From the NCBI RefSeq assembly GCF_014697425.1, contig NZ_JACJRU010000034.1:1-64000 (forward strand): a stretch of 64,000 nt of DNA. Reading direction: 5' to 3'. Source of the stretch: Nostoc sp. FACHB-110 (lineage in GTDB: Bacteria; Cyanobacteriota; Cyanobacteriia; Cyanobacteriales; Nostocaceae). Below, one piece after another: positions 1 to 7,632 of this stretch; position 1 is the stretch's first letter, and each line of letters opens with the position of its first letter. Both the position numbers and the translations under genes were made by a program. The notes beneath the pieces were generated by a model. That model saw nothing but the letters and a program-made list of their open reading frames with translations. It was not told the DNA's origin and searched no databases.

Positions 1-170
1 AAATTGTTAATGCTTTGAAAGGTGTTTCTAGTCGCAGGTATGGACAAGCCGGATACAAGAAACCCCACAAAGAAGCCTTGTGGAGTCCTAGTTATTTTGC
101 TGTATCCGTAGGGGGTGCGCCATTAGAGATCCTAAAGGAGTACATCAGAAACCAAGAAAAGCCGTCGTAG
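1..170 (+). CDS. tnpA: IS200/IS605-type transposase TnpA, C-terminal part (cut by window edge)
   Basis: The reading frame is open from base 3 to the TAG at 168-170 and gives the last 55 residues of a Y1 transposase of the IS200/IS605 family. The tail reads ...LWSPSYFAVSVGGAP..., followed by a helix ILKEYIRNQ; this is the usual C-terminal block of TnpA, in which the C-terminal helix helps position the catalytic tyrosine. The N-terminal two thirds, with the HuH motif, lie before base 1, so intactness cannot be judged. A hairpin follows directly, as expected at the right end of such an element. No tnpB is seen downstream, so this looks like a stand-alone IS200-type copy. Confidence 0.8.
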   Translation, partial: IVNALKGVSSRRYGQAGYKKPHKEALWSPSYFAVSVGGAPLEILKEYIRNQEKPS

Positions 171-183
171 AACGACGGGGCTT
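159..183 (+). repeat. Hairpin at the presumed right end of the IS200-type element
   Basis: The arms aagccgtcgt and acgacggggctt face each other across a 3-base loop with a small bulge, starting inside the last codons of the transposase. IS200/IS605 elements carry subterminal imperfect hairpins recognised by TnpA. The exact cleavage site is not resolved here; the tcaac at about 201-205 is one candidate. Confidence 0.5.
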
Positions 184-258
184 GTATCCCATTCTTTTGG
201 TCAACGGGTAAGATGCGCTCGCGCCTAGCCAGTTAAATAGAAGAAAAAATTGCTTAAC

Positions 259-465
259 TTATTTACTCTTTAAGCGATCTTCGGTAAATAAGTGCGACAC
301 GCCAAACTCAGCTCTTTTCAGAATTTGCTCCCATTCTGCGTAAGTACGTATTCTGCCAGTACCTGCTTTCACTTGTTCAGGAGTCAAGGGACGTTGGACT
401 ACCCCAAATCTTCTGTTGGCTAGTCGAATAACTAATCGCTCCCTGTCGCGTAAACATAAACTCAT
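259..465 (-). CDS. Small protein of unknown function downstream of a GNAT-like gene
   Basis: A 68-residue frame, charged, with the centre PLTPEQVKAGTGRIRTYAEW and a basic C-terminus; no family is recognised. It overlaps the end of the upstream GNAT-like gene by 89 bases in another frame, which is long for co-translation, so the real start may be an internal TTG or GTG near residues 27-32, giving about 40 residues. Its position right after a small acetyltransferase is compatible with a two-gene unit, but this is only positional. The frame could also be chance. Confidence 0.4.
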   Translation of the reverse strand: MSLCLRDRERLVIRLANRRFGVVQRPLTPEQVKAGTGRIRTYAEWEQILKRAEFGVSHLFTEDRLKSK

Positions 466-949
466 GAACTTTCTCTCCTGGGCTTAAGTATCTTGTCCCC
501 TGGTAGCTCATCCCAATCTTATTATTATAGTATTCAAAAGCTCGTGCTTTTGAAAACAGTAGAAGTAAACACTCATCGTTTGAATTAAGCTGAGATAAGA
601 GTTTTAAGCCTACATTTACACAGTACCAAATTAGCCATTTACCTACAGGCTCTACCAACCTGTTTGATTTTGTACCTCTACTAATAGGATTTGTCTCCAA
701 ATTATCAATCATTACAAAAGATGGGTTATCTTTTGGAAAAATCCCGTATTGAACCAATCCCCACACTTCATCTTCAATACTCATCTTGACTATGGTTAAG
801 CCATCTCTGTTACTTCTCCACAACTCTCTCCAGGGAAAACTCCAATTTATTGGCATATCAGACAAACTAGCTGGAGATAAAACGGCTTTTTTTAGTAGTG
901 TCCCCTCAATCCTGGCGGGAACTTGATATGCACCTATATCCAAATCCAT
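377..949 (-). CDS. GNAT-like acetyltransferase family protein (putative)
   Basis: A 190-residue soluble protein. The central part (about 60-160) has the alternating pattern of a GNAT fold: a strand VWGLVQYGIF, then a helix VEPVGKWLIWYCVNVG, then strand LLLLF and the helix KARAFEYYNNKIGM, which resembles the AxxFYexxGF end of GNAT domains. The classic acetyl-CoA loop (Q/RxxGxG/A) is not evident, so catalytic activity is uncertain. Such proteins are common solitary accessory genes in filamentous cyanobacteria. It lies alone on the minus strand, overlapping a small downstream frame. Confidence 0.55.
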   Translation of the reverse strand: MDLDIGAYQVPARIEGTLLKKAVLSPASLSDMPINWSFPWRELWRSNRDGLTIVKMSIEDEVWGLVQYGIFPKDNPSFVMIDNLETNPISRGTKSNRLVEPVGKWLIWYCVNVGLKLLSQLNSNDECLLLLFSKARAFEYYNNKIGMSYQGTRYLSPGEKVHEFMFTRQGAISYSTSQQKIWGSPTSLDS

Positions 950-1225
950 AGTATTTTGTACGGGGCAAGTTTTAAAGCGAATATTTGCATTTATTAAACT
1001 TACTTCATTGTGTACATTTCACAATTCAACATTGGGCTTGGCATAATCGCGCCTTACATAGATTTGCGTTTATGTCACTGTATCAAAGATATCCAATTTA
1101 TTATCGATAAACAAATTGTGTCCCGACCGAGCAATAAAGCTGTGCAGCCGCACCAAAGTTTAAATAGAATAGCGTTTCTTACTTTTTACCTAATCGCTGA
1201 ATTGATTTGGATTTTCTGCGCTTAC
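950..1225. other. Intergenic stretch without recognised features
   Basis: An AT-rich gap between the start of the GNAT-like gene and the end of the toxin gene. An 84-codon open frame on the plus strand (1010-1264) has no convincing protein-like composition and overlaps the toxin gene, so it is not called. Confidence 0.5.
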
Positions 1226-1501
1226 TTAAAAATCACGAAATTCCTTGCCGTGCCATACCCGTAAGACAAATACTGTATCTTCCTCACGCAAGTAACGAAC
1301 CACGTAGTTTCCAGCGATTAGCTCACGCACATTTTCAAGCTCTGGGACAGGACGGCCTATGTCGGGATAAAGTACGAGTTTTCCTATGGCCTGCCTAAGC
1401 CTGAGCGATACTCGCTCTGCCGCCTGCGGATTATTTTGGGCAATGAACTCTCTTAGTCGTACTAAGTCCTGCACCGCACTGTCTGAGAACTGAAGCTTCA
1501 T
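1226..1501 (-). CDS. RelE/ParE superfamily toxin
   Basis: Starting at the ATG at 1501 gives 91 residues, the usual size of a RelE/ParE toxin; a longer in-frame extension to 1549 only reads back into the antitoxin gene. The protein begins MKLQFSDSAVQDLVRLREFI, has the helix AAERVSLRLRQAIGKLVLYP, the GRPVPELENVRELI turn and the strand YVVRYL...VFVLRVWHGKEFRD, all typical of this fold (plasmid stabilisation protein family). It overlaps the antitoxin stop in an ATGA, so the two are translationally coupled. Family members block translation or DNA gyrase; which target applies here cannot be read from sequence. Confidence 0.88.
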   Translation of the reverse strand: MKLQFSDSAVQDLVRLREFIAQNNPQAAERVSLRLRQAIGKLVLYPDIGRPVPELENVRELIAGNYVVRYLREEDTVFVLRVWHGKEFRDF

Positions 1502-1764
1502 ATCTTCGGTGCTTGAGTTTCGCCACTGGTTCCCCAGGTTTCCAGCCACTTCATAACTTCCTCACCAGAAACGACTCTTTGTGCTTCAATATCGGATATC
1601 GCTTCTTGTGTCTCTTCAAGCATTCTCAGCTTTTGCTCTTCCCGTGCAATATACTGCCGTAGAGCGTCGTTAATTATCCAGCCTTTCGTTCGTTGCAGTT
1701 TCGCTGCGGTTACTTCAAGCTTCTCTTCAAGGTCATCATCAAGCCTGAAACTTGTAGTACTCAT
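1498..1764 (-). CDS. Ribbon-helix-helix (CopG/ParD-like) antitoxin
   Basis: An 88-residue protein with an N-terminal ribbon-helix-helix: strand TTSFRLDDDLEEKLEVTAAK followed by TKGWIINDALRQYIAREEQK. The C-terminal half is helical and acidic and would wrap the toxin. The antitoxin-first order and the 4-base overlap with the toxin are standard for type II systems. Such antitoxins repress their own promoter; the AT-rich stretch just above 1764 (ttatattgcattgcattataac) is the likely operator region, with the repeated ttgcat visible. Confidence 0.88.
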   Translation of the reverse strand: MSTTSFRLDDDLEEKLEVTAAKLQRTKGWIINDALRQYIAREEQKLRMLEETQEAISDIEAQRVVSGEEVMKWLETWGTSGETQAPKI

Positions 1765-2287
1765 ACCTTAACTTCAGAATAATGCGTTATATTGCATTGC
1801 ATTATAACAGTAATTAATTTGTGTTATTCATCTACGAAAAAAGACAGGACTTACGCAACTGGCACAGGCGATTGTCCTTACTTTTGAACAACATCCAGTC
1901 TCTTAACTCACATAAGGCGTATATTTGTTATTTAATTAACAATAGTTTTTGTACCTCATCATATATATTATGTAAAGCTTTTCTCAATAAACCTTGTATA
2001 CTCAATGGCGAGTGGCATAGTCATCAATTCATTAAGAAATTTTGGCTAATGTCTATTCTCGCCTTTTCCAATATATATCATAAGTTTTTTCAATATTAGC
2101 AAGTTTCCATCTTTTAAATTTGAGTTAATGTCCAAAAAGGCTGTATTAAGTAGGGATGTTACAGCTATGCGAAGATTTGGGAGTTTGAGAGAATAAGATT
2201 AGCCATAACGCACCATATTTCTCTACAAATTAAGGTTTATTTTATAAATTATCTTTAATTTGGCATACAACTCAAAAGGAATTATAT
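1765..2287. other. Intergenic stretch with a possible insertion-sequence scar
   Basis: A 523-base gap. At about 1850-1866 it carries acaggacttacgcaact, which resembles the terminal repeats of several cyanobacterial insertion sequences; no partner end or transposase is visible, so it may be a solo remnant. The 92-codon frame at 1821-2099 is low-complexity and not called. An aaaagga at 2274-2280 is the ribosome-binding site of the next gene. Confidence 0.4.
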
Positions 2288-3187
2288 ATGTATCGTCAAT
2301 GGATATTACCTGCCTTAGCAATTGTATTAAGTATAGTCTTGAGTGCTTGTAGTACTGCAATTACTCAACAGCCGCCAGCGACAGTAACAGAGGCTAACAC
2401 AAAACCTAATAACCAACAAACTATCAACAGAGTTGTTACCCTTTCGTCTCTTGCTACGGATATTATTTATCAACTTGATAAAACAAAGCTAGTAGGTATT
2501 ACGGGAAGTTCATTATTTAAAAATAATCCAAACTTTCAAGATATTACTCGTGTCAGTGAAGGGCAAACTCCTCCTAATTTAGAAAAAATCGTAGCTTTAA
2601 AGCCAGATTTAGTGATTGGTGCAGAAGGCTTTTCTAATCTAGTAATTCAAAGGTTAAAAGAATTAGGAATTTCTACTTTGCTAACTCAAGTGAAGACTTG
2701 GCAAGCGTTGGAAGAACTTACTCAAAAACTAGCGCAGTTAATTAATGCCAATCCTCAGCCTTTGTTAAATCGTTATCAAAGTTTTTTACCAAAAAATCCA
2801 ACCAAGAATACTTCTACTTTAGTTTTAGTTAGCAATCAACCAATTTTAGCACCGAATAAAAATAGTTGGGCAGGAGATTTGCTGGCAAAATTTCAGTTAA
2901 AAAATCTCGCAGCAGAATTACAAGGTAAAAGTTCTATAGGTGGTTATATTACTTTATCACCCGAAAAAGTTTTAGAAGCTAATCCAGAGGCAATAATTTT
3001 AGTTAATGCTCCGCAAGCAAATTCTCAATCAGATATTTTAGCAACTTTTAAAAAAGAACCTTTTTGGCAAAAGCTACAAGCAACTCAGAATAATCGAGTT
3101 TATGTTTTTGATTATTATGGATTAGTAAATCCCGGTAGTATAGATGCAATTGCTAAAACTTGTCAGCAACTTAAACAAAATTTGTAA
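2288..3187 (+). CDS. ABC transporter periplasmic binding lipoprotein (BtuF/FepB-type, helical backbone)
   Basis: A 299-residue protein with a signal peptide and lipobox LSAC (Cys at residue 21), so it is membrane-anchored facing the periplasm. The mature part is a class III binding protein: RVVTLSSLATDIIYQL opens the first lobe, EKIVALKPDLVIG is the conserved strand, and WAGDLLAKFQLKNLA and VFDYYGLVNPGSIDAIAK lie in the second lobe. The family binds Fe3+-siderophores, heme or cobalamin for an ABC importer. No permease or ATPase is adjacent. It converges on the FTR1 iron permease, which favours an iron-type ligand, but this is only context. A good Shine-Dalgarno (aaaagga) precedes the ATG. Confidence 0.82.
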   Translation: MYRQWILPALAIVLSIVLSACSTAITQQPPATVTEANTKPNNQQTINRVVTLSSLATDIIYQLDKTKLVGITGSSLFKNNPNFQDITRVSEGQTPPNLEKIVALKPDLVIGAEGFSNLVIQRLKELGISTLLTQVKTWQALEELTQKLAQLINANPQPLLNRYQSFLPKNPTKNTSTLVLVSNQPILAPNKNSWAGDLLAKFQLKNLAAELQGKSSIGGYITLSPEKVLEANPEAIILVNAPQANSQSDILATFKKEPFWQKLQATQNNRVYVFDYYGLVNPGSIDAIAKTCQQLKQNL

Positions 3188-3195
3188 ATAAAAAT

Positions 3196-3224
3196 ATCCC
3201 CGACTTTGCCAAACAGTCGAGGAT
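3196..3224. terminator. Hairpin between convergent genes
   Basis: atccccgact and agtcgaggat pair with one mismatch around a 9-base loop, 8 bases after the stop of the binding protein and 36 bases before the stop of the FTR1 gene. A run of U is weak on both sides, so it may act as a bidirectional end or processing stem. Confidence 0.5.
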
Positions 3225-3260
3225 AGGAATCTCATTATCTTTGTTGGTAGTAAGATTTAT

Positions 3261-4208
3261 TTACTTTCGTGCCATAGAAACATTGTTAGGAGATTTTATA
3301 AGACTGCCATTTAAACTGCGGAAATAAAGCCCTCCGACAGTTAGTAAAAATGCAATATATCCTACTGCTTCTACGACATAAAGATGTTCTCTATAGCCAA
3401 ATAATGATTTGAGAATTATTCCGGGAAATTGCTCATCTGGCAAAATACTAGAAGTATTCCAAACCATTGGCCCTAAGATACAAGAATGCACTTTGGTGAA
3501 GTGTTCATAATAAAAACACAAGCTTTCTGTAGCACGGCTACTAAGAGATAAGTTAGCTACAGCTTCATCAAAATGTACTAATGCCGAAACTACTAAGCCA
3601 GCAACAATCAACACCAAGAAAACACCCATTACTTGGAAAAACTGGCGGATGTTAATTTTAACACCTAGTTTAAATAGCAATACGCCAATTCCTGCTGCTA
3701 CTAACAAGCCACCTAATGCGCCAATTGTGGGAATGAAACCTTGCTGAAAATTAGCGGCGATGAACAGCACGGTTTCAAAACCTTCTCGGACTACAGCTAT
3801 TAAAATTAAGCTAAAAATACCCCAGCCAGCATTATTGTTTTTTGTTAGTGCTTCTGTCACTGCACCTTCAACTTGGGCTTTCATAAATCTGGCTTGTTTT
3901 GTCATCCAGATTAGCATCCAACTGAGCATTGCGATCGCCAGCAGACTAAATACTCCTTCTAGTGCTGGTTCCATCACAGAAGTATACTGAGGATTAATTT
4001 TTCCCAATGCTTGAATTAAGAGACTAAACAGCACACCTATTAATGCGCTGACAATAATACCAACAAAAACACCAGCATACACCCAAGAATTAAGTCGGGA
4101 TTGTTTGGCTTTTTTCAACAAAGCCAAGACAATACCAACAACTAAGGCGGCTTCCACCCCTTCTCGGAGTGTAATCACAAAAGTAGGTAAAGCAGTACTA
4201 AAATTCAT
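3261..4208 (-). CDS. FTR1-family high-affinity iron permease (EfeU-like)
   Basis: A 315-residue integral membrane protein with about seven transmembrane segments. Both REGxE iron-binding motifs are present: REGVE at residues 15-19 in helix 1 and REGFE at 141-145 in helix 4. This is the signature of Ftr1/EfeU permeases, which move ferric iron produced by a partner ferroxidase. It is the last gene of a minus-strand series: multicopper oxidase, HHH/EfeO-like lipoprotein, ferritin-like protein, FTR1. The 129-base gap above it holds tandem repeats rather than an obvious promoter, so co-transcription is possible but not proven. Confidence 0.92.
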   Translation of the reverse strand: MNFSTALPTFVITLREGVEAALVVGIVLALLKKAKQSRLNSWVYAGVFVGIIVSALIGVLFSLLIQALGKINPQYTSVMEPALEGVFSLLAIAMLSWMLIWMTKQARFMKAQVEGAVTEALTKNNNAGWGIFSLILIAVVREGFETVLFIAANFQQGFIPTIGALGGLLVAAGIGVLLFKLGVKINIRQFFQVMGVFLVLIVAGLVVSALVHFDEAVANLSLSSRATESLCFYYEHFTKVHSCILGPMVWNTSSILPDEQFPGIILKSLFGYREHLYVVEAVGYIAFLLTVGGLYFRSLNGSLIKSPNNVSMARK

Positions 4209-4337
4209 TGTCTTGTCTTCAGTTTAAAGTCAACAGCCCCCAGTTAATAGTCTAAAGTCAATAGTCGAAAGTCAAGAGTTGAGCAGCTAGAGTTTTTGAC
4301 AGTTGACTATTGACCCTTGACTACTGACTATTGACTA
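4209..4337. repeat. Degenerate heptamer repeats in inverted orientation
   Basis: The gap is filled with variants of agtcaatagtc/gactattgac: several copies on the left (taaagtcaatagtcgaaagtcaagag) and complementary copies on the right (gactattgaccc...gactactgactattgac). It can fold into a long imperfect hairpin between the ferritin-like and FTR1 genes. Short tandemly repeated repetitive sequences of this kind are characteristic of heterocystous cyanobacteria. Confidence 0.65.
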
Positions 4338-4772
4338 TCAGCTAAAATCTCGCAGCATCTTCTTCAATTCCAGATTATGCAGTTCTTCTTGTCCAATCAT
4401 CCCACGCGCAAATTCTTCTAAGTAAACACTGGCGTTACTTACAGTATCCAAGAGGGTTTTGTATAATTCCAATGCTTTCTTTTCGTGGGATAAGCTTTCT
4501 GCCAAGATGTCTTTGACAGAATGCTTATAAGTTTCTTCCATTGGCGCAATTCTCAGGGTAGGGTGTCCGTCTAAGCCTGTGAGAATTTCTCCGACTTGTT
4601 GGGCATGAAGTAAAGATTCACTTGCTTGCCCTTTAAAGAAGGCTACAATGGGAATCCGGTTTGGGCCTGTCACCATTAAGGAATAATGTGTGTAACGCAC
4701 TACTCCTGCTAGCTCAAATTCCATGATGGTGTTCAGGAGTTCTATGGTTTTTTTCTGGTCAAGCTCTTGCAT
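4338..4772 (-). CDS. Ferritin-like protein (bacterioferritin family)
   Basis: A 144-residue four-helix bundle protein. It has the helix-1 pattern LNTIMEFELAGVVRYTHY with carboxylates at E18/E20, the helix-2 segment ASESLLHAQQVGEIL with E52 and H56, the helix-3 SHEKKALELYKTLLD, and an ExxH motif (E129, H132) in GQEELHNLELKKM. These correspond to the di-iron site of bacterioferritin-like proteins, though the helix-2 Glu/His spacing is one residue off classic Bfr. It would oxidise and store or buffer iron. Placed between the EfeO-like lipoprotein and FTR1, it probably receives the imported iron. Confidence 0.82.
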   Translation of the reverse strand: MQELDQKKTIELLNTIMEFELAGVVRYTHYSLMVTGPNRIPIVAFFKGQASESLLHAQQVGEILTGLDGHPTLRIAPMEETYKHSVKDILAESLSHEKKALELYKTLLDTVSNASVYLEEFARGMIGQEELHNLELKKMLRDFS

Positions 4773-4922
4773 CAGTTGTTAAGTTCAGCAAAATATAAAT
4801 GGAGCGATATGAGTAATTATTAGGCATAAAGTAGATAATAACTTCATTTTTCATCCCTAATAAATTTCTCACTTCCACTCATTTTAAACGTGTAAATCTG
4901 CAATTTTCTGTTAGTTTCGAGT

Positions 4923-5957
4923 CTATCGTTGTGCTTGGGTGCTGGATTTATCAATAATTGCTTGCGAGTTTTGCTCAATGGTTTTTACCAGCTTTGTTAC
5001 TTCTGGAGGTGTCTTAACTGGTTGAGCAGGCGGTACAGCACTGGGCCAGACTTTTGTTAATTCTGCAAAACTGGCTTCGATAGTTTTATGTGCTTCTGGG
5101 TTGTTTTGAGCTACTTGACTAGAAATACTTTTATATAATTCGTTGGAATAAACTACAAAACCACGAGAATCTTGATATTCAATTGCTGCGGCTATTTTAC
5201 CATTAGCGATCGCTGCCCCATATTCGGAATTAGCAGCATCTAGCAACCCATTAATTACTTGTAAGACAAATTCTGGTTTTGAGCGTTGGGATTCTGGTAA
5301 AACTGCGATCGCACCATCAACAGATTCTACAGAAGCAGTAAAATTAGTTTTAACTTTGGCATCTTTCGGATTAGATTTGACTAAATCTTGCAAACTTACT
5401 AAAGTACTCTTAAATTCTTTGACTTTGCGCTCATTTAATTGGTCTTCTACATCTACATAAATTTCTTCAACTGGGTGTCCTATATGAGGTTCTGCTTGTT
5501 TGGGAAGATTTTTGTCTAACAGTTCTTGTGCTACTAAAAGATGCCCTTTCATCAAGCCCAACTTGGTCATGTAATCGACATCTTTCACTTCACCAGTTAG
5601 CACAACTTCCTGAACAGTTACTTGGTCTTTAATTTGTTCAAACTGTTCTTGAGTTATTACTTTTTTGTTAACTAAATCTTCTGGGTTAGCATAGGGACGA
5701 CCCGCTTGAATTTTGTTAGATAAAGCTGGGACACCTAATTTAGCTTCAAACTTATCTAACTCTGACAAAATCGCAGTATTGATATTTATTTTAGCTTTGC
5801 TTCCGTGACTTGCGTGAGTAGTCGCTTCTGATACTTGCGCCGTTGTAGTCGTAGCTGGCGCAGATGAATTTTCTGCGGTTGGTGTGTTGTTACAAGCACT
5901 TAGACTGACAATTGCCGCAGTCGCAACAGCTAAACAAATATATTTAAAGTTTTTCAT
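4923..5957 (-). CDS. Lipoprotein with ComEA-like helix-hairpin-helix and EfeO/imelysin-like domain
   Basis: A 344-residue exported protein with lipobox LSAC (Cys22) and a Ser/Thr/Ala-rich linker. Residues 55-112 form a ComEA-type HHH unit (KININTA...ELDKF, then NPEDLVNKKVITQEQFEQIK). The rest is helical and contains GHPVEEIY at 160-167, with the HxxE (H161, E164) that marks the M75 imelysin/EfeO group of iron-binding proteins. A binding role in the periplasm for a metal handed to FTR1 is therefore likely, while the HHH unit, usually a DNA-binding fold, is puzzling outside the cytoplasm. Start chosen at the ATG giving a normal signal peptide. Confidence 0.7.
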   Translation of the reverse strand: MKNFKYICLAVATAAIVSLSACNNTPTAENSSAPATTTTAQVSEATTHASHGSKAKININTAILSELDKFEAKLGVPALSNKIQAGRPYANPEDLVNKKVITQEQFEQIKDQVTVQEVVLTGEVKDVDYMTKLGLMKGHLLVAQELLDKNLPKQAEPHIGHPVEEIYVDVEDQLNERKVKEFKSTLVSLQDLVKSNPKDAKVKTNFTASVESVDGAIAVLPESQRSKPEFVLQVINGLLDAANSEYGAAIANGKIAAAIEYQDSRGFVVYSNELYKSISSQVAQNNPEAHKTIEASFAELTKVWPSAVPPAQPVKTPPEVTKLVKTIEQNSQAIIDKSSTQAQR

Positions 5958-6149
5958 TTTTTCGGCAGTTAATATGACTCAGTGTCGTAGAGTTTGCTAT
6001 GCTCATTTTGCAGGTAATGACATATTTTGGCAACTGCTTGCAAAATTTTTGGCGATAATTTTAGATTTTTTTCAATATAATTACGAATCAAAGCGATTAA
6101 AATTATTGCTCAAAGGCAGTTTTGCAGTAAATTGACAGCAATAATCAAG

Positions 6150-7175
6150 CTAAGAACTTTTTAATTGATTTTGAGAAGTATTATCAGCAATTACTTCAAA
6201 TTGTCCCATACAACCATTTTGTGCGATCGCATCTTGGTGCGGATGGAACATATACTTACCGGGATGGCGATAGGTGAATTCTAAAATGTGCCGTTCTGCC
6301 ACACCCATCGTAATCACATCTGCTTTTTCACTAGGAGTCATAGTCATCCCAGTGCGGTAAACATCAAAAAAGTTAGCGTGTAAGTGAAAAGTTACTGCCG
6401 GATCGTATTCAATGATGTTGAGGACATATAGCCGAATCAACTGATTTTGGTAAATTGGGATGGGATGATGCATATAGTGATGCGGCAACCCATTGAAGGC
6501 GTAATATTCATTGTGGTTATCATCATTAATGTCATATCCAGCCATCACCAGCACCATTTCATCAGCAGGGGGGCGCGGCGTAGGCGGATCAATAATAAAC
6601 ATTCCATACAAGCCCTTGGCAATATGGCGCGTCACTGGTTCAATATGACAGTGGTATAAATGAACACCGTAAGGTTCTGCGTCAAACTCATAAATTGTGG
6701 CACTACCATTACTCACTGGGCGAATACCATCCATTTCTGCCGGATGAACACCATGAAAATGTAAAGAGTGAGAATGCCCCGCCTTATTGAGAAATAATAC
6801 TCTTACCCGTTCGCCTGCTTTTGCTCTTAGCGTTGGCCCGGGAATACGCCCGTTTAAATCCCAAATATTGTAAGAAACAGCACTATTGAGTTGAATTACA
6901 GATGTACCTGCTGTTAACTGAAATTCTCGAATAGTACGCCCATTTTCCTGCTTGAGCGTGCCATAGTCAAAATTTCGTAACACCTGCATAGGACTTGCAA
7001 CTTGTTTTGTTGCTTCGATTTCCAGTGGCGGTACTTTCACAATTGATTTGCTTTGTGCATTAAGGGTATGCCAAAGTGCTGCCGTACCTGCAACCCCAGC
7101 AGTGCATATACCCCATTTCAGCAGTTGACGACGACTTAATAGTTTTTCTGCACTGAGTACGAAGTTGTTTGGCAT
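6150..7175 (-). CDS. Two-domain multicopper oxidase with Tat signal, probable ferroxidase
   Basis: The frame is open back to a TTG at 7211, but the ATG at 7175 has an upstream taaggtg and gives 341 residues. The N-terminus has a twin-arginine motif SRRQLLKWG and a hydrophobic stretch, as for export of a folded copper protein. Copper ligands are visible as HFH (in SLHFHGVHP), HCH followed by a ligand His and Met/Leu (YHCHIEPVTRHIAKGLYGM), HLH (TFHLHANFF) and HPH (MFHPHQDAI): a type 1 site in domain 1 and the histidine pairs of a trinuclear centre shared between subunits. In this setting it probably oxidises Fe2+ for the FTR1 permease; a laccase-like role cannot be excluded. Confidence 0.82.
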   Translation of the reverse strand: MPNNFVLSAEKLLSRRQLLKWGICTAGVAGTAALWHTLNAQSKSIVKVPPLEIEATKQVASPMQVLRNFDYGTLKQENGRTIREFQLTAGTSVIQLNSAVSYNIWDLNGRIPGPTLRAKAGERVRVLFLNKAGHSHSLHFHGVHPAEMDGIRPVSNGSATIYEFDAEPYGVHLYHCHIEPVTRHIAKGLYGMFIIDPPTPRPPADEMVLVMAGYDINDDNHNEYYAFNGLPHHYMHHPIPIYQNQLIRLYVLNIIEYDPAVTFHLHANFFDVYRTGMTMTPSEKADVITMGVAERHILEFTYRHPGKYMFHPHQDAIAQNGCMGQFEVIADNTSQNQLKSS

Positions 7176-7252
7176 CACCTTAGAATGATTATTGGCACAA
7201 AAAAGTTGCAAAAATTTTGCAACTACAGTTTTTTATCTTATAAGAAGTAAGA

Positions 7253-7267
7253 ATTATTAGCAATAAT
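7253..7267. promoter_or_regulatory. Palindrome upstream of the iron operon, candidate Fur-type operator
   Basis: attatt-agc-aataat is a perfect 6+6 inverted repeat 78 bases upstream of the preferred start of the multicopper oxidase gene. AT-rich dyads of this kind resemble Fur sites, and an iron locus would be expected to carry one. AT-rich palindromes are common by chance, so this is only a candidate. Confidence 0.3.
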
Positions 7268-7370
7268 CTCTAAAAATTGCTTCACATCTATCTAAGGTAT
7301 TAAATTTGAGGTATTGATCAGTAATTTTTTTCTCACGCAGAGACTCACAGATGCGGATGGTTTTGATTCA

Positions 7371-7553
7371 ATGACTCAAATTGAGTATAAAGTTATGTCT
7401 GATGGTGAATTGCTTGCGTATGTTAAGCAACATCCTGAAGACAATGAAGCTCTTTATGCATACGTAGATAGAAAACGCGCAGGTTCAAACGCAGTTCCTA
7501 TAACACTTGAACAAGCTGAAATTGAACTCAAACAGCGAATTAATCAGGAGTAA
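7371..7553 (+). CDS. DUF6887-like small conserved protein
   Basis: Sixty residues from the ATG at 7371; an upstream in-frame start at 7314 reads through a common genomic repeat and is less likely. The core MSDGELLAYVKQHPEDNEALYAYVDRK matches a small cyanobacterial family (DUF6887 as recalled) of xxELxxYVxxHxxDxeAfyxYVDrxr type. Function unknown. These genes are often next to another small gene (DUF6888); none is seen here. Confidence 0.6.
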   Translation: MTQIEYKVMSDGELLAYVKQHPEDNEALYAYVDRKRAGSNAVPITLEQAEIELKQRINQE

Positions 7554-7632
7554 ATTTTAATATTGAAGTTACAGAAATTTTCCAAGCAATACCCGGTCTT
7601 AGTATATGCGATCGCTTAATAGGATAAATATT

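Noticed and set aside
1010..1264. 84-codon frame on the plus strand
   Set aside because: Overlaps the end of the toxin gene and lacks protein-like pattern.
1821..2099. 92-codon frame on the plus strand
   Set aside because: Ile/Phe/Tyr/Asn-rich translation of AT-rich DNA, no ribosome-binding site, no family recognised.
2100..2287. Possible cobalamin riboswitch before the BtuF-like gene
   Set aside because: No B12-box or other conserved blocks of that aptamer could be found; the leader is AT-rich and unstructured.
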